DNA of 18,397 bases from JBDTMT01 sp033764095 (lineage in GTDB: Bacteria; Desulfobacterota; Binatia; HRBIN30; CADEER01). The stretch spans positions 1 to 18,397 of the forward strand of contig JANRJF010000322.1 in the NCBI GenBank assembly GCA_033764095.1. Reading direction: 5' to 3'. Made by a program: the position numbers and the translations under genes. The notes beneath the pieces were generated by a model. It saw nothing but the letters and a program-made list of their open reading frames with translations. It was not told the origin of the DNA and did no database searches. Numbering within the stretch: the first letter of the stretch is position 1; every line of letters starts with the position of its first letter. Positions 1 to 6,804 of this stretch are shown piece by piece.

Positions 1-2
1 CC

Positions 3-380
3 CTGCCGCATGCGGAATGGACGCATCGCGCCCACCTCGCGGTCGGCACCTGGCACGTGCTGCGCTTCGGTCCCGACGAAGCGCTGCGCCGCCTGCGCAG
101 CGGCATCCGCGCCCTCAACGATGCCCACGGCACGCCGAACAGCGACACGCGCGGCTACCACGAGACGATCACGCGCGCGTACGTGACGCTGATCGCCGAC
201 TTCCTTTCCACGCGCGCGGGCACCTCGCCGGCCGATGCGGCACACGCGCTGCTGCGCAGCCCGCTGGCCGGCAAGGACGCGCTGTTGCGCTACTACTCCA
301 GGCCGTGTCTCGGATCGGTCACCGCGCGCCGCGGGTGGGTCGCGCCCGACCTGCGCCAGCTGCCCGGCACACGCCGCTGA
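3..380 (+). CDS. Conserved-looking hypothetical protein, C-terminal part (5' truncated)
   Basis: The reading frame is already open at the left edge and runs to a TGA at 378-380, so the true start lies outside the window; about 125 residues are visible. The first visible residues (LPHAEWTHRAHLAVGTW) are in frame and look like genuine protein, followed by segments containing GTPNSDTRGYHETIT and a C-terminal basic tail. The composition is that of a soluble, mostly helical protein; there is no signal peptide or membrane segment in the visible part. The EWTHRAHL and GYHETIT segments are rich in His, Glu and Thr, which is compatible with a ligand- or metal-binding site, but I do not recognise the family and assign no function. 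The gene on its right is on the opposite strand and convergent (37 bases between stops). Confidence 0.6.
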   Translation: MPHAEWTHRAHLAVGTWHVLRFGPDEALRRLRSGIRALNDAHGTPNSDTRGYHETITRAYVTLIADFLSTRAGTSPADAAHALLRSPLAGKDALLRYYSRPCLGSVTARRGWVAPDLRQLPGTRR

Positions 381-417
381 GCGCCGTGCGGCGCGCCGGC
401 GGGCGCCGCGCCGGCGT

Positions 418-927
418 CTACGGCAGGTTGATGGCGATGATCGCGATGCGTGGATCGCTGCAGCCAGGGCGGGGGCAGAGCGCCGCCAGCCACAGGTCAC
501 CGCGGCCGATCATGATGCCGTGCGCACCGCCGAACAGGTCGTCGAAACGCTGCGCCAGGATGGTGTCGCGCAGCGCGCCGCTGAAGATGCCGTCGAAGCG
601 CGAAACGAACTGGGCGCGGTCGTCGATCGTCTCGTGGCGGCCGCCGGCGTGGTTGAGCACCAGCGGGTAGGCGACCATGTCGGCGACCGGACCCGCATCG
701 CCGGCGCGCACCGCGCGCTGCAGCGTCTCGAAGGCCTGGCGCACGTGCGGGGTGTCGGTGCCGGCGGCGGCGAATCGGTCCGCGCCGGCGTGGGCGACGA
801 CGGGTGCCATGCTCAGTGCGAGCGCGGTCAGCAGCACCGCCGGCAGCCGGCGGGCGAGCGGCGGCGGCGGCGCGACCGGGCGAACGCGGTGCCCAGCCCC
901 GTGCAGCAGCCTCGGCAGTGGCGCCAT
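418..927 (-). CDS. Small exported protein of unknown function
   Basis: The protein has 169 residues. The ATG at 927 is chosen because it precedes a credible signal peptide: an Arg-containing N-region, then a hydrophobic stretch (about residues 29-47, LPAVLLTALALSMAPVVAHA) with an AHA-type cleavage site near residue 47. The frame remains open further upstream, so a somewhat longer N-terminus cannot be excluded. The mature part is about 120 residues, begins with an amphipathic helix (VRQAFETLQRAVRAGD) and contains MVAYPLVLNHAG and RFDGIFSGALRDTI. It ends with a closely spaced Cys pair (C151, C156, CPRPGC) that could form a disulfide in the periplasm. The order of elements recalls small NTF2/SnoaL-like periplasmic proteins, but this is a guess from layout. 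It points away from the small gene pair at 1207-1763 across a 279-base gap. Confidence 0.6.
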   Translation of the reverse strand: MAPLPRLLHGAGHRVRPVAPPPPLARRLPAVLLTALALSMAPVVAHAGADRFAAAGTDTPHVRQAFETLQRAVRAGDAGPVADMVAYPLVLNHAGGRHETIDDRAQFVSRFDGIFSGALRDTILAQRFDDLFGGAHGIMIGRGDLWLAALCPRPGCSDPRIAIIAINLP

Positions 928-1206
928 GCCACGACCGCCTAGCGCATCGCGTGTCGCGCGCCCAGCCGACACCGAGTGGCGGGAGCGAACGCGGTGGCCC
1001 TGCCGCCCAGCGAGTGCTAGAGCTGCGGCTCGTTCTGATTGTCGGCCGGAAACCCCTATCAGTCGGCTTCCCCAGCCTCCTGCCCGCAACGCTCGGACGC
1101 GAGACGGAACCATCACCGTGCGGGTGTGCACCGGGCGGTGACTCTGAGGGCCGCGACGGGGTCGGCAGACCCGCTGGAGATGCGTCGTGCGCAGTGGAGG
1201 GCTCGC

Positions 1207-1548
1207 ATGGGGTTGCAAACGACGCGCGTCCCAAAACGGTCGAAAAACGAGATCGTGGTGGGGATCGGCGCGCATGCCTTCATCAACTGGACGCCGCCGC
1301 CCGGCGCGCTGCGGCCGGGTGTGCCGATGATCGACGGCAGCGGCGCGCTGCTGAGCAACGACCTGCGCGACGGCGAGGAGGTCGAGATCCTCTCCTGGCG
1401 GCCCCGCTCGCGCGAGGGCCTCGCCTACCAGGTGCGTCGCATGCGCGACGGCAGCGAGTGGTGGGTCGCGGCGATCTACCTGCGTCGCCTGCGCGATGTC
1501 AGCGTCGCCGTTGCGGCACCGGCGGCCGAGCACGGTGGCGTGCCGTGA
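1207..1548 (+). CDS. Hypothetical 113-aa protein
   Basis: The ATG at 1207 is preceded by a good ribosome-binding site (GGAGGG at 1196-1201, five bases before the start), which decides it over in-frame starts at 1180 and 1039. The protein is soluble with a basic N-terminus (RVPKRSKNE). Its central part (DGEEVEILSWRPRSREGL, then YQVRRMRDGSEWWVAAIYL) alternates charged and hydrophobic residues as in a small beta-barrel such as an SH3-like fold. That is a structural impression only; no family is recognised. Its TGA stop overlaps the GTG start of the next gene (shared GTGA at 1545-1548), so the two are probably co-translated. Confidence 0.55.
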   Translation: MGLQTTRVPKRSKNEIVVGIGAHAFINWTPPPGALRPGVPMIDGSGALLSNDLRDGEEVEILSWRPRSREGLAYQVRRMRDGSEWWVAAIYLRRLRDVSVAVAAPAAEHGGVP

Positions 1549-1763
1549 GCACGCCGGTATCGCAGATGACGCGCTCGGCCATCCTCGCGGCGCTGCGCGA
1601 CGACGGCTTTGACCTGCCGGCGTCGCCACCGCCGCGCGCGGTCGCGGGCAGTCTACAGGCCGCCGCCCGCGCCGGATGCCTGCATTGGGGCGCCGATCGG
1701 ATCGTCAGCACCCTTGCCGACCATCTGGTCGATCTGCGCCGCACGCGGCCGCGGCGCGTCTGA
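1545..1763 (+). CDS. Hypothetical 72-aa protein, coupled to the gene before it
   Basis: The GTG at 1545 overlaps the stop of the preceding gene in a GTGA arrangement, the usual sign of translational coupling. An internal ATG at 1566 would give a 65-residue product instead. The peptide starts with a helix-forming segment (MTRSAILAALRDDGFDLP), has one Cys, and ends in a basic stretch (LVDLRRTRPRRV). The basic C-terminus would suit contact with nucleic acid or a partner protein, but nothing specific supports this. The stop lies only six bases from the end of the convergent gene at 1770-3875, so the two transcripts must terminate in overlapping sequence. No family is recognised. Confidence 0.45.
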   Translation: MSTPVSQMTRSAILAALRDDGFDLPASPPPRAVAGSLQAAARAGCLHWGADRIVSTLADHLVDLRRTRPRRV

Positions 1764-1769
1764 ATCGCC

Positions 1770-3875
1770 TCAGACCAGCGCCAGCGCGTAGCGGACGATG
1801 TCGCCGACGCCGGTCAGGCGGTCGAGCGCGTCGTGGAGCCCGGCGGCGTCGGCGGCGGCGAGGCGCGCCGGGTCGACGTGATACGACGGCGTGCGGCCGG
1901 CGGCGAGGTCGGCGAGCTGTTGCGCCAGCACGACGCGCAGCGCTGCTTCGTGCGTCTCGATCAGGTCGTCGGCGGTGGCGCTGGGCAGGCCGGTGCGCGA
2001 GGTGGCCTGGGTGAGCCGTTCGACGGTGGTGCGGGCGGGGATTCGACCGGCGAGGGCCAGGGCGCGGGCGGCCGACTCGATCGGCTCCAGTGCCGCACTG
2101 CCCAGGTCGAACGGCGTCCCCGGCGTCAGGGTCGGCGCCGTGCGCCGGCGCGGGGCGAGCGCGCGGATCAGCCGCGGGGCGCCGGCGGCGGTCTCCTGCG
2201 CCGCGTCGCGCAGCTCGCCGGCGAGTCCCTCGTCGCCGAAGACGAAGGTGAAGTCGAACAGCCGCTCGGCGGCGGCCGCGGCGTCCTCGGGAGCGCTGGT
2301 CCATTCGGTCAGCGCCGTCCGCCAGTCGGACAGACTGCGGCGCCAGGCCGGTTGCACCGCCGCGGCGGCGCCGTTCGCGGTGGCCAGGCCGGCGGCGCGC
2401 AGCACGTCCTCCAGATGCTCGGCGAAGGCGGTGAACCAGCGCGCTTCGAAACTGTCGGCGGCGCCGCTCTCGAACGCCAACGCGTGCTCCAGGCGCGGCA
2501 CCAGCAGCGACTCGCCGCGGCCGTTGCGGCCGAGCGCGAGCAGGGCGTACGGCACCGGCGGGCGGCCGTCGCCCTGGCTGGCCATGCGCTGCTCGGCCTG
2601 CGCCGCGGCACGGCCGAGCAGCTCGTGCAGCTCGCCGCTGACCACGCCGGCGATCTCGTGCGCGTCGACGCCGTCGCCGAGCAGGTGGCGGGCGAGGTCG
2701 GCGAGCTTGGCGCGGCCGGCGGCCAGCTCGCGCGGCGAGCGCGCGGTGGAGAGCTCGTCGCCGAGCACCAGCGCGTCGGCTGCCTGGTTGGCGATCAGGT
2801 TGCCGAGCGACAGCAGGCCGACGACGCGTTGGGCGGCGTCCTCGACCGCCAGGTGCTGGACGCCGAGGCGCTGCAGGCGGGCGAGCGCGCGGTAGAGCAG
2901 GGCGTCGCGCGGCAGCGCCGCGACCGGCGCGCTCATCACCGTCTCGACCCGCGCCGCCAGCGCGTCGCTGCCGTGCCTGGCGATGGCGCGCAGCACGTCG
3001 CCCTGGGTCAGGATGCCGTCGGCGCGCTGCGCCTCGGGATCGCCGGCGAGCAGCGCGCGGCTCTTGTCCTCGACCATGATCCGCACCGCCTCGGCGAGTG
3101 TCGTGGCCGGCGGCACGATGCGCGCCGGCCGCGTCACGACGTGCTCGATGCGATGCCGATAGGGGAAGGTGTCGAGGCGCTCGAGCAGCGTCGTCTCGCG
3201 GCCGGCCTCGTAGGCGTCGAGCGCCGGCGCCGAGGTGGAGTCGTACCACCCCGCCGCCGCCTGGCGGGTGCGGATGCGCACCTGGGCATTGGAGTGCGCT
3301 TCGGCGTCGGCGAGCGACCGGATGCCGTGCGTGGCGAGCAGCGGCAGCATGCGCTCCAGCACCTCGGCGGTGACCAGCGCGTCGCCGAGGGCGCGATGGC
3401 GGTCGGCGATCGCCACCTGGTAGCGCGCCGCCAGCGCGTCGAGCCCGAACTCGCGGCCCTGCGGATCGAGGGCGGCGGCGAGCAGCTTGGTGTCGAGGAA
3501 GCGCGGCGGCTGCCAGCGCTCGCCGAGCCGCGCCACCTCGCGCAGCAGGACGGCGAGGTCGAAGCCGACGCTCTGGCCGACCAGCACCGCGTCGCCGAGG
3601 AAGGCGAGGAAATCCGGCCACACCGCGGCGAACGGCGGCGCGTCGGCGACCATCGCGTCGGTGATGCGATGCACCACGGTCGCGCCGGGCGGGATCGGCA
3701 CGCCGGGGTTGAGCAGCCGGTCGAAGGTCTGCGCGTGCACGACGCGACCGGCCTCGAAGCGCACCGCGCTCATCTGCACCAGGCGTGCCTGCGACACGTC
3801 GAGCCCGGTGGTCTCGGTGTCGAGCACCACCGCGTGCAAGTCGGCCAGCGGCGTGAGGCGGTTGACTCGGGGCAT
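1770..3875 (-). CDS. DnaQ-like exonuclease / CBS pair / DUF294 nucleotidyltransferase-like fusion protein
   Basis: The protein has 701 residues. Residues about 13-180 are a DEDDh 3'-5' exonuclease of the DNA polymerase III epsilon type: motif I VVLDTETTGLD (D19, E21), motif II GQSVGFDLAVL (D106) and motif III HRALGD (H160, D165), so all five catalytic residues are present. Residues about 245-305 and 310-365 are two CBS domains (ILTQGDVLRAI and VVGLLSLGNLI at their ends), which in other proteins bind adenosyl nucleotides. Residues about 400-700 match the DUF294 / GlnD-like nucleotidyltransferase plus its C-terminal domain: ALLALGRNGRGESLL at 444-458, WRRSLSDW, and FDFTFVFGDEGLAGELR. The family normally has DQD after GRGESLL; here it reads PRLEHAL (460-466), so transferase activity is doubtful. 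No signal peptide or membrane segment is seen, so it is presumably cytoplasmic. It may be a nucleotide-sensing nuclease or regulator; the substrate is unknown. Confidence 0.88.
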   Translation of the reverse strand: MPRVNRLTPLADLHAVVLDTETTGLDVSQARLVQMSAVRFEAGRVVHAQTFDRLLNPGVPIPPGATVVHRITDAMVADAPPFAAVWPDFLAFLGDAVLVGQSVGFDLAVLLREVARLGERWQPPRFLDTKLLAAALDPQGREFGLDALAARYQVAIADRHRALGDALVTAEVLERMLPLLATHGIRSLADAEAHSNAQVRIRTRQAAAGWYDSTSAPALDAYEAGRETTLLERLDTFPYRHRIEHVVTRPARIVPPATTLAEAVRIMVEDKSRALLAGDPEAQRADGILTQGDVLRAIARHGSDALAARVETVMSAPVAALPRDALLYRALARLQRLGVQHLAVEDAAQRVVGLLSLGNLIANQAADALVLGDELSTARSPRELAAGRAKLADLARHLLGDGVDAHEIAGVVSGELHELLGRAAAQAEQRMASQGDGRPPVPYALLALGRNGRGESLLVPRLEHALAFESGAADSFEARWFTAFAEHLEDVLRAAGLATANGAAAAVQPAWRRSLSDWRTALTEWTSAPEDAAAAAERLFDFTFVFGDEGLAGELRDAAQETAAGAPRLIRALAPRRRTAPTLTPGTPFDLGSAALEPIESAARALALAGRIPARTTVERLTQATSRTGLPSATADDLIETHEAALRVVLAQQLADLAAGRTPSYHVDPARLAAADAAGLHDALDRLTGVGDIVRYALALV

Positions 3876-3984
3876 GGCGGCGCGGTTCCCCGCAGCATGG
3901 CACGGCCGGCGCGGGTTTCCGAGCGCCGAACGGCCCTGCTGCGCGGCGGCGGCGAGCCGTCCTGCGGGGCGGAAATGGTTCAGC

Positions 3985-4012
3985 CCCTTTCCCCGCGTGA
4001 GCGGGGGAAGGT
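3985..4012. repeat. Intergenic hairpin, possible terminator or dispersed palindrome
   Basis: Bases 3987-3997 pair with 4002-4012 (11 bp, one G-T wobble, loop GTGA). The hairpin sits between the end of the EF-hand protein gene (stop at 4030) and the start of the exonuclease-fusion gene (3875), both on the minus strand, so it could end the first transcript. No T-run follows it in that direction, which argues against a standard rho-independent terminator. The pyrimidine-rich arm with its purine-rich complement is the form of a palindrome often dispersed between genes in GC-rich genomes; that identity is inferred. Confidence 0.5.
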
Positions 4013-4029
4013 CGGGAGGGGGGCGAGCG

Positions 4030-4770
4030 CTAGACGATGCCTTCGGTCGGCGTTTCGGTCGGCTCGTCGACCGGCGTCTCGGTCGGCGTGTCCGTCGGCG
4101 TGTCGGTGGCGGTCGCCTCGACGACCTGAGGCGTCTCGGTCGGCGTCTCGGTCGGCGAGTCTTCGACCACGTCGGGCGTTTCGGTCGGGGTCGCGGTGGC
4201 GGTCGCTTCCGGCTCCTCCGGCGTCTCGCCTGGGGTGGCGGTCGGCGTGTCGTCTTCGCTCGGAATCGTCGCCGAGGCGGTGCCCGCGGCCGTGCCGGTC
4301 GGCGTCGGCGTCTCCGTCTCCGTTTCGCTCGGGGGCGTTGCGGTCGGCGTCTCCGTCGCCGTTTCGGTCTCCGTTTCGGTGACGGTGGCTGAGGCGCTGC
4401 CGGCCGGTGTGCCGGTGTCGGTTGGCGTCGCGGTCGGCGTCTCCTCGCTCGACGGCGCCTCGGTCGGCGTCAGCGTCGCGGCGGTACCGGTCGGGGTGCC
4501 GGTGGCGGTCTCGGTCGCGGTCGCCTCGACGTCTTCGGTGGCGGTCGGGCTCGGCGAGGTTTCCGCCACGTCGGTCGGCCGCGCCGTCGCGGTGGCGGCG
4601 CGCGTGCGCGTCGCGGTGAACGGCGGGAAGACGATCGGCGGGGTGCGGGTGCGGGTTCCGGTGCGCGTCGCCGTCGCCGGCGGGGCGGGCGTCTCGCTCG
4701 GCGGCACTTCCTCGGTGGGCGTCTCGTCGCCCGGCGTTTCGGTCGCCTCGCCCGGCGTCTGGGTGTCCTC
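4030..4770 (-). repeat. Degenerate tandem low-complexity repeat (Thr/Pro/Glu-coding)
   Basis: The DNA here is built from short imperfect units (on the plus strand variants of GTCGGCGTCTCG, GTCGGCGTGTCG and GCGGTCGCC). These encode the Thr-Pro/Thr-Glu tail of the gene on the minus strand. Units are of irregular length and stay in register with codons, so this is a coding minisatellite-like tract and not a CRISPR. Such tracts change length readily by slippage or recombination. Confidence 0.75.
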
Positions 4771-5028
4771 GCTCGGTACGCAGCCCTGGAGCAGCGCATT
4801 GACGGCGCGCACCAGGCCGTCGATCGCGACGGTGTCGCCGTAGACGTCGCAAGTCTCGATGCCGGAGGCGTCGAGCGCGATGTTCACCGCGCGGACGATC
4901 TCGTCGACGGTGACGCTGCCGTCGCCATTGCAGTCGCCGGCGCACTGCGCGCCAGCCCTGCCACCACTCAGGAGGACCAGTCCTCCCACGAGCCCCATCC
5001 GCACCGCCAGCCTGTACGCGCGCCGCAT
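4030..5028 (-). CDS. Exported EF-hand/dockerin-like protein with long Thr/Pro/Glu tail
   Basis: The protein has 332 residues. The ATG at 5028 is preferred because the frame upstream of it lies in the divergent intergenic region; an in-frame ATG at 4998 (residue 11) is also possible. Residues 11-28 form a signal peptide (MGLVGGLVLLSGGRAGAQ). C29, C33, C60 and C83 frame a small calcium-binding module. DCNGDGSVTVDE (32-43) is a complete EF-hand loop followed by the helix IVRAVNIAL. The second copy (DVYGDTVAIDG, 61-71, then LVRAVNALLQGC) is degenerate at its metal ligands. Paired loops of this kind resemble dockerin modules. Residues about 85-332 are low-complexity Thr/Pro/Glu/Ala (many TPTETP and TATETP units), like a mucin-type stalk open to O-glycosylation. 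No LPxTG, PEP-CTERM or membrane anchor ends it. Likely a secreted or cell-surface protein; the partner is unknown. Confidence 0.8.
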   Translation of the reverse strand: MRRAYRLAVRMGLVGGLVLLSGGRAGAQCAGDCNGDGSVTVDEIVRAVNIALDASGIETCDVYGDTVAIDGLVRAVNALLQGCVPSEDTQTPGEATETPGDETPTEEVPPSETPAPPATATRTGTRTRTPPIVFPPFTATRTRAATATARPTDVAETSPSPTATEDVEATATETATGTPTGTAATLTPTEAPSSEETPTATPTDTGTPAGSASATVTETETETATETPTATPPSETETETPTPTGTAAGTASATIPSEDDTPTATPGETPEEPEATATATPTETPDVVEDSPTETPTETPQVVEATATDTPTDTPTETPVDEPTETPTEGIV

Positions 5029-5055
5029 GCGGTGCGGGATGCCGCGCTTTTGTCG

Positions 5056-5101
5056 TTTATGGCAATCAGCCCAGGGAGAGTTTTCAATTCGCCGCGCGGC
5101 G
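5056..5101. promoter_or_regulatory. Candidate divergent promoter region with 12-bp palindrome
   Basis: The 88-base gap between two divergent starts (5028 minus, 5117 plus) contains the only AT-richer island nearby (about 5048-5089). For the minus gene, TTGAAA (5087-5082) with a 17-base spacer to TGCCAT (5064-5059) is a weak sigma70-like candidate. A perfect 12-bp palindrome CGCCGCGCGGCG (5090-5101) abuts it and could be an operator, although GC-rich palindromes arise easily in this genome. No recognisable riboswitch motif was found. Confidence 0.28.
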
Positions 5102-5116
5102 GTTAGTGCTGCCGGC

Positions 5117-5881
5117 ATGCTGCGCCGCCTGGCTCGCCTGCCGCTCGACGACTACCTGGCGGCGCTCGGCGTGTTCTTCGATCGCTTCACGCCGCTGCAC
5201 GCCCTCGCGTTGGTGTTGAGCGCCGGCGCGAGCTGGTGGGTCTACGTGCCGCTGCACGAGCTGGCGCACGCCTGGGGCTGTCAGCTGGGCGGCGGCAGCG
5301 TCAGCACACTGGAGATCGACGCGATCTACGGCGCCGCCTGGCTGCAGCGCCTCTTCCCCTATGTGAGCGTCGGCTCGGACTACGCCGGCCGGCTGAGCGG
5401 CTTCGACACGCACGGCAGCGACGCGACCTATCTGCTCACCGACCTGCTGCCGTTCGTCGCCACGGTGGTGGTCGGCGTGCCGGCGTTGCGCGCCGCCGCC
5501 GATCCGCGCCGCGGTGGGCTGGCGCAGGCGCTGCTGTTCGGCGCCGCGTTGCCGGTCGCGTTCGCGCCCTTCATCTCGCTGACCGGCGACTTCTACGAGG
5601 TGGGTTCGATCCTGGTGTCGCGCGCCGTCGCCGTGCTGCAGTCGGGGTTCGACCCGACCCGCTGGCGCGCCGACGATCTGCCCAAGCTGATCGGCGAGCG
5701 CTTCGCCGCCGGCGCCGGCGGCAGTGTGGCGGAGGCGCTCGGTATCGGCGCGGCGTTGGCGCTCGGCAGCGCGCTCGCCTGGCTCACCTACGCCGCCGGC
5801 GCGGCGGTGTCGTCACTGCTCGGGATTGCGGGGGCCCGACCGACGACCGATCCCCTGCGGACGACGCTGCCGGCGGCATGA
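5117..5881 (+). CDS. Integral membrane protein with HExxH motif, putative M50-like metalloprotease
   Basis: The protein has 254 residues. The ATG at 5117 is chosen because upstream in-frame starts would read into the complement of the divergent gene. It is an integral membrane protein with about four hydrophobic spans: around residues 27-46, 105-127, 143-163 and 199-235. The motif PLHELAHAWG (H47, E48, H51) is a zincin HExxH at the end of the first span, as in site-2-protease-like (M50) intramembrane proteases. A later Asp (TGDFYEVGS) could serve as third ligand, but the family's usual LDG/NPxDG motif is not evident, so M50 membership is inference. Its TGA overlaps the ATG of gluQ (ATGA at 5878-5881), pointing to co-translation. 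No ribosome-binding site is obvious. It could instead be a non-proteolytic membrane zinc protein. Confidence 0.7.
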   Translation: MLRRLARLPLDDYLAALGVFFDRFTPLHALALVLSAGASWWVYVPLHELAHAWGCQLGGGSVSTLEIDAIYGAAWLQRLFPYVSVGSDYAGRLSGFDTHGSDATYLLTDLLPFVATVVVGVPALRAAADPRRGGLAQALLFGAALPVAFAPFISLTGDFYEVGSILVSRAVAVLQSGFDPTRWRADDLPKLIGERFAAGAGGSVAEALGIGAALALGSALAWLTYAAGAAVSSLLGIAGARPTTDPLRTTLPAA

Positions 5882-6804
5882 GCTACCGCGGCCGCTTCGC
5901 GCCGTCGCCGACCGGCGCGCTGCACCTGGGCTCGTTGGCCACCGCGCTGGCCGCCTGGTGGCGAGCGCGCCAGCAGGGCGGGGCGCTGCTGCTGCGCGTC
6001 GAGGACATCGACACGCCGCGCGTCGTCGCCGGCAGCGCGGCGCAACAGCTCGACGACCTCGCCTGGCTGGGGCTCGACTGGGACGAGCCGCCGCTGCGCC
6101 AGTCGACGCGCGGCGCCGCGTACGAGGCGGCGATCGCGACGCTGGCCGCGCACGGCGCCGTCTACCTGTGCGACTGCTCGCGGCGCGAGATCGCCGGCGT
6201 TGCCAGCGCACCGCACGCCGGCGAGGAGGGGCCGCGCTATCCCGGCACCTGCCGGCGCTTCGGCATGCGCGACCGCGCCTGGAAGCGGCCGCCGGCGGTG
6301 CGCGTCGCGCTGCCCGATCGCGAGATCGTGGTGCGCGACCTCTGGCAGGGGGAGCGGCGCCAGCACGTGGCCGCCGAGGTCGGCGACTTCGTGCTCAAGC
6401 GCGGCGACGGCATCTACGCCTACCAGCTGGCGGTGGTGGTCGACGACCGCGACATGCGCGTCAGCGAAGTCGTGCGCGGCGCCGACCTGCTCGATTCGGC
6501 GCCGCGGCAGGTGCTGCTGGCCGAGATGCTCGGCGCGCGCGCGCCGGCCTTCGCGCATGCGCCGCTGGTGCTCGACGCCGACGGCGCGCGGCTGCAGAAG
6601 CGCACGCCCGGCCACACGCTGGCCGCGGCGCGTGCCGCCGGTGTCGCGCCGGCGGTGATGGTCGGCCGACTGGCGGCGGCGCTCGGCCTGCTGACTGGCG
6701 CGGACGCCCGCTGCTCCGCTACACCCGCCGCGTTGATCGATCGCGTCGACCTCGCCGCGCTGCGCGGGCGGCGCGAGCTGCGACTGGGGAGGGACGCATG
6801 CTGA
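5878..6804 (+). CDS. gluQ: Glutamyl-Q tRNA(Asp) synthetase (GluQ-RS)
   Basis: The protein has 308 residues, the usual length for GluQ-RS, a GluRS paralogue lacking the anticodon-binding domain. It activates glutamate and attaches it to queuosine at position 34 of tRNA-Asp. Seen here: the class I start GRFAPSPTGALHLGS (residues 5-19, with HLGS in place of HIGH), the LRVEDIDTPR glutamate-site segment (39-48), a zinc site CDC...Y...C (C98, C100, Y121, C125), GDFVLKRGDGIYAYQLAVVV (169-188), GADLLDSAPRQ (201-211) and a KMSKS-like LQKRTPG (239-245). The protein stops without an anticodon domain, which separates it from GltX. The ATG start overlaps the previous stop, and its own last seven bases overlap the next gene. 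Its function implies that the organism makes queuosine, although no queuosine biosynthesis genes are in view. Confidence 0.95.
   Translation: MSYRGRFAPSPTGALHLGSLATALAAWWRARQQGGALLLRVEDIDTPRVVAGSAAQQLDDLAWLGLDWDEPPLRQSTRGAAYEAAIATLAAHGAVYLCDCSRREIAGVASAPHAGEEGPRYPGTCRRFGMRDRAWKRPPAVRVALPDREIVVRDLWQGERRQHVAAEVGDFVLKRGDGIYAYQLAVVVDDRDMRVSEVVRGADLLDSAPRQVLLAEMLGARAPAFAHAPLVLDADGARLQKRTPGHTLAAARAAGVAPAVMVGRLAAALGLLTGADARCSATPAALIDRVDLAALRGRRELRLGRDAC

Noticed and set aside
928..1206. Promoter or small RNA in the 279-base divergent gap
   Set aside because: There are TTGTCG and TATC-like pieces at 1039-1060, but the spacing is about 12 bases; no convincing promoter pair, hairpin or T-tract was found.
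418..1629. 403-residue version of the exported protein gene
   Set aside because: The upstream part runs antisense to the small gene at 1207-1548 and places the signal peptide in the middle of the protein; the ATG at 927 gives a normal exported protein.
1833..4382. 849-codon plus-strand open frame
   Set aside because: It is antisense to the exonuclease-CBS-DUF294 gene and the EF-hand tail; the composition is Gly/Arg/Ala/Gln-rich noise, whereas the minus-strand frame carries recognisable catalytic motifs.
4030..4770. CRISPR-like regularly repeated sequence
   Set aside because: The units are short, variable in length, stay in codon register and have no unique spacers; it is a coding low-complexity tract.
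4196..4843. Plus-strand open frame encoding a Val/Ser/Gly repeat protein
   Set aside because: It is the complement of the Thr/Pro/Glu-coding tract; the minus-strand frame has a signal peptide and an EF-hand, this one has neither.
5029..5116. Riboswitch or sigma54 promoter in the divergent gap
   Set aside because: TGGCA at 5060-5064 lacks a TTGCA-like -12 element at the right spacing, and no conserved riboswitch core could be matched by eye.
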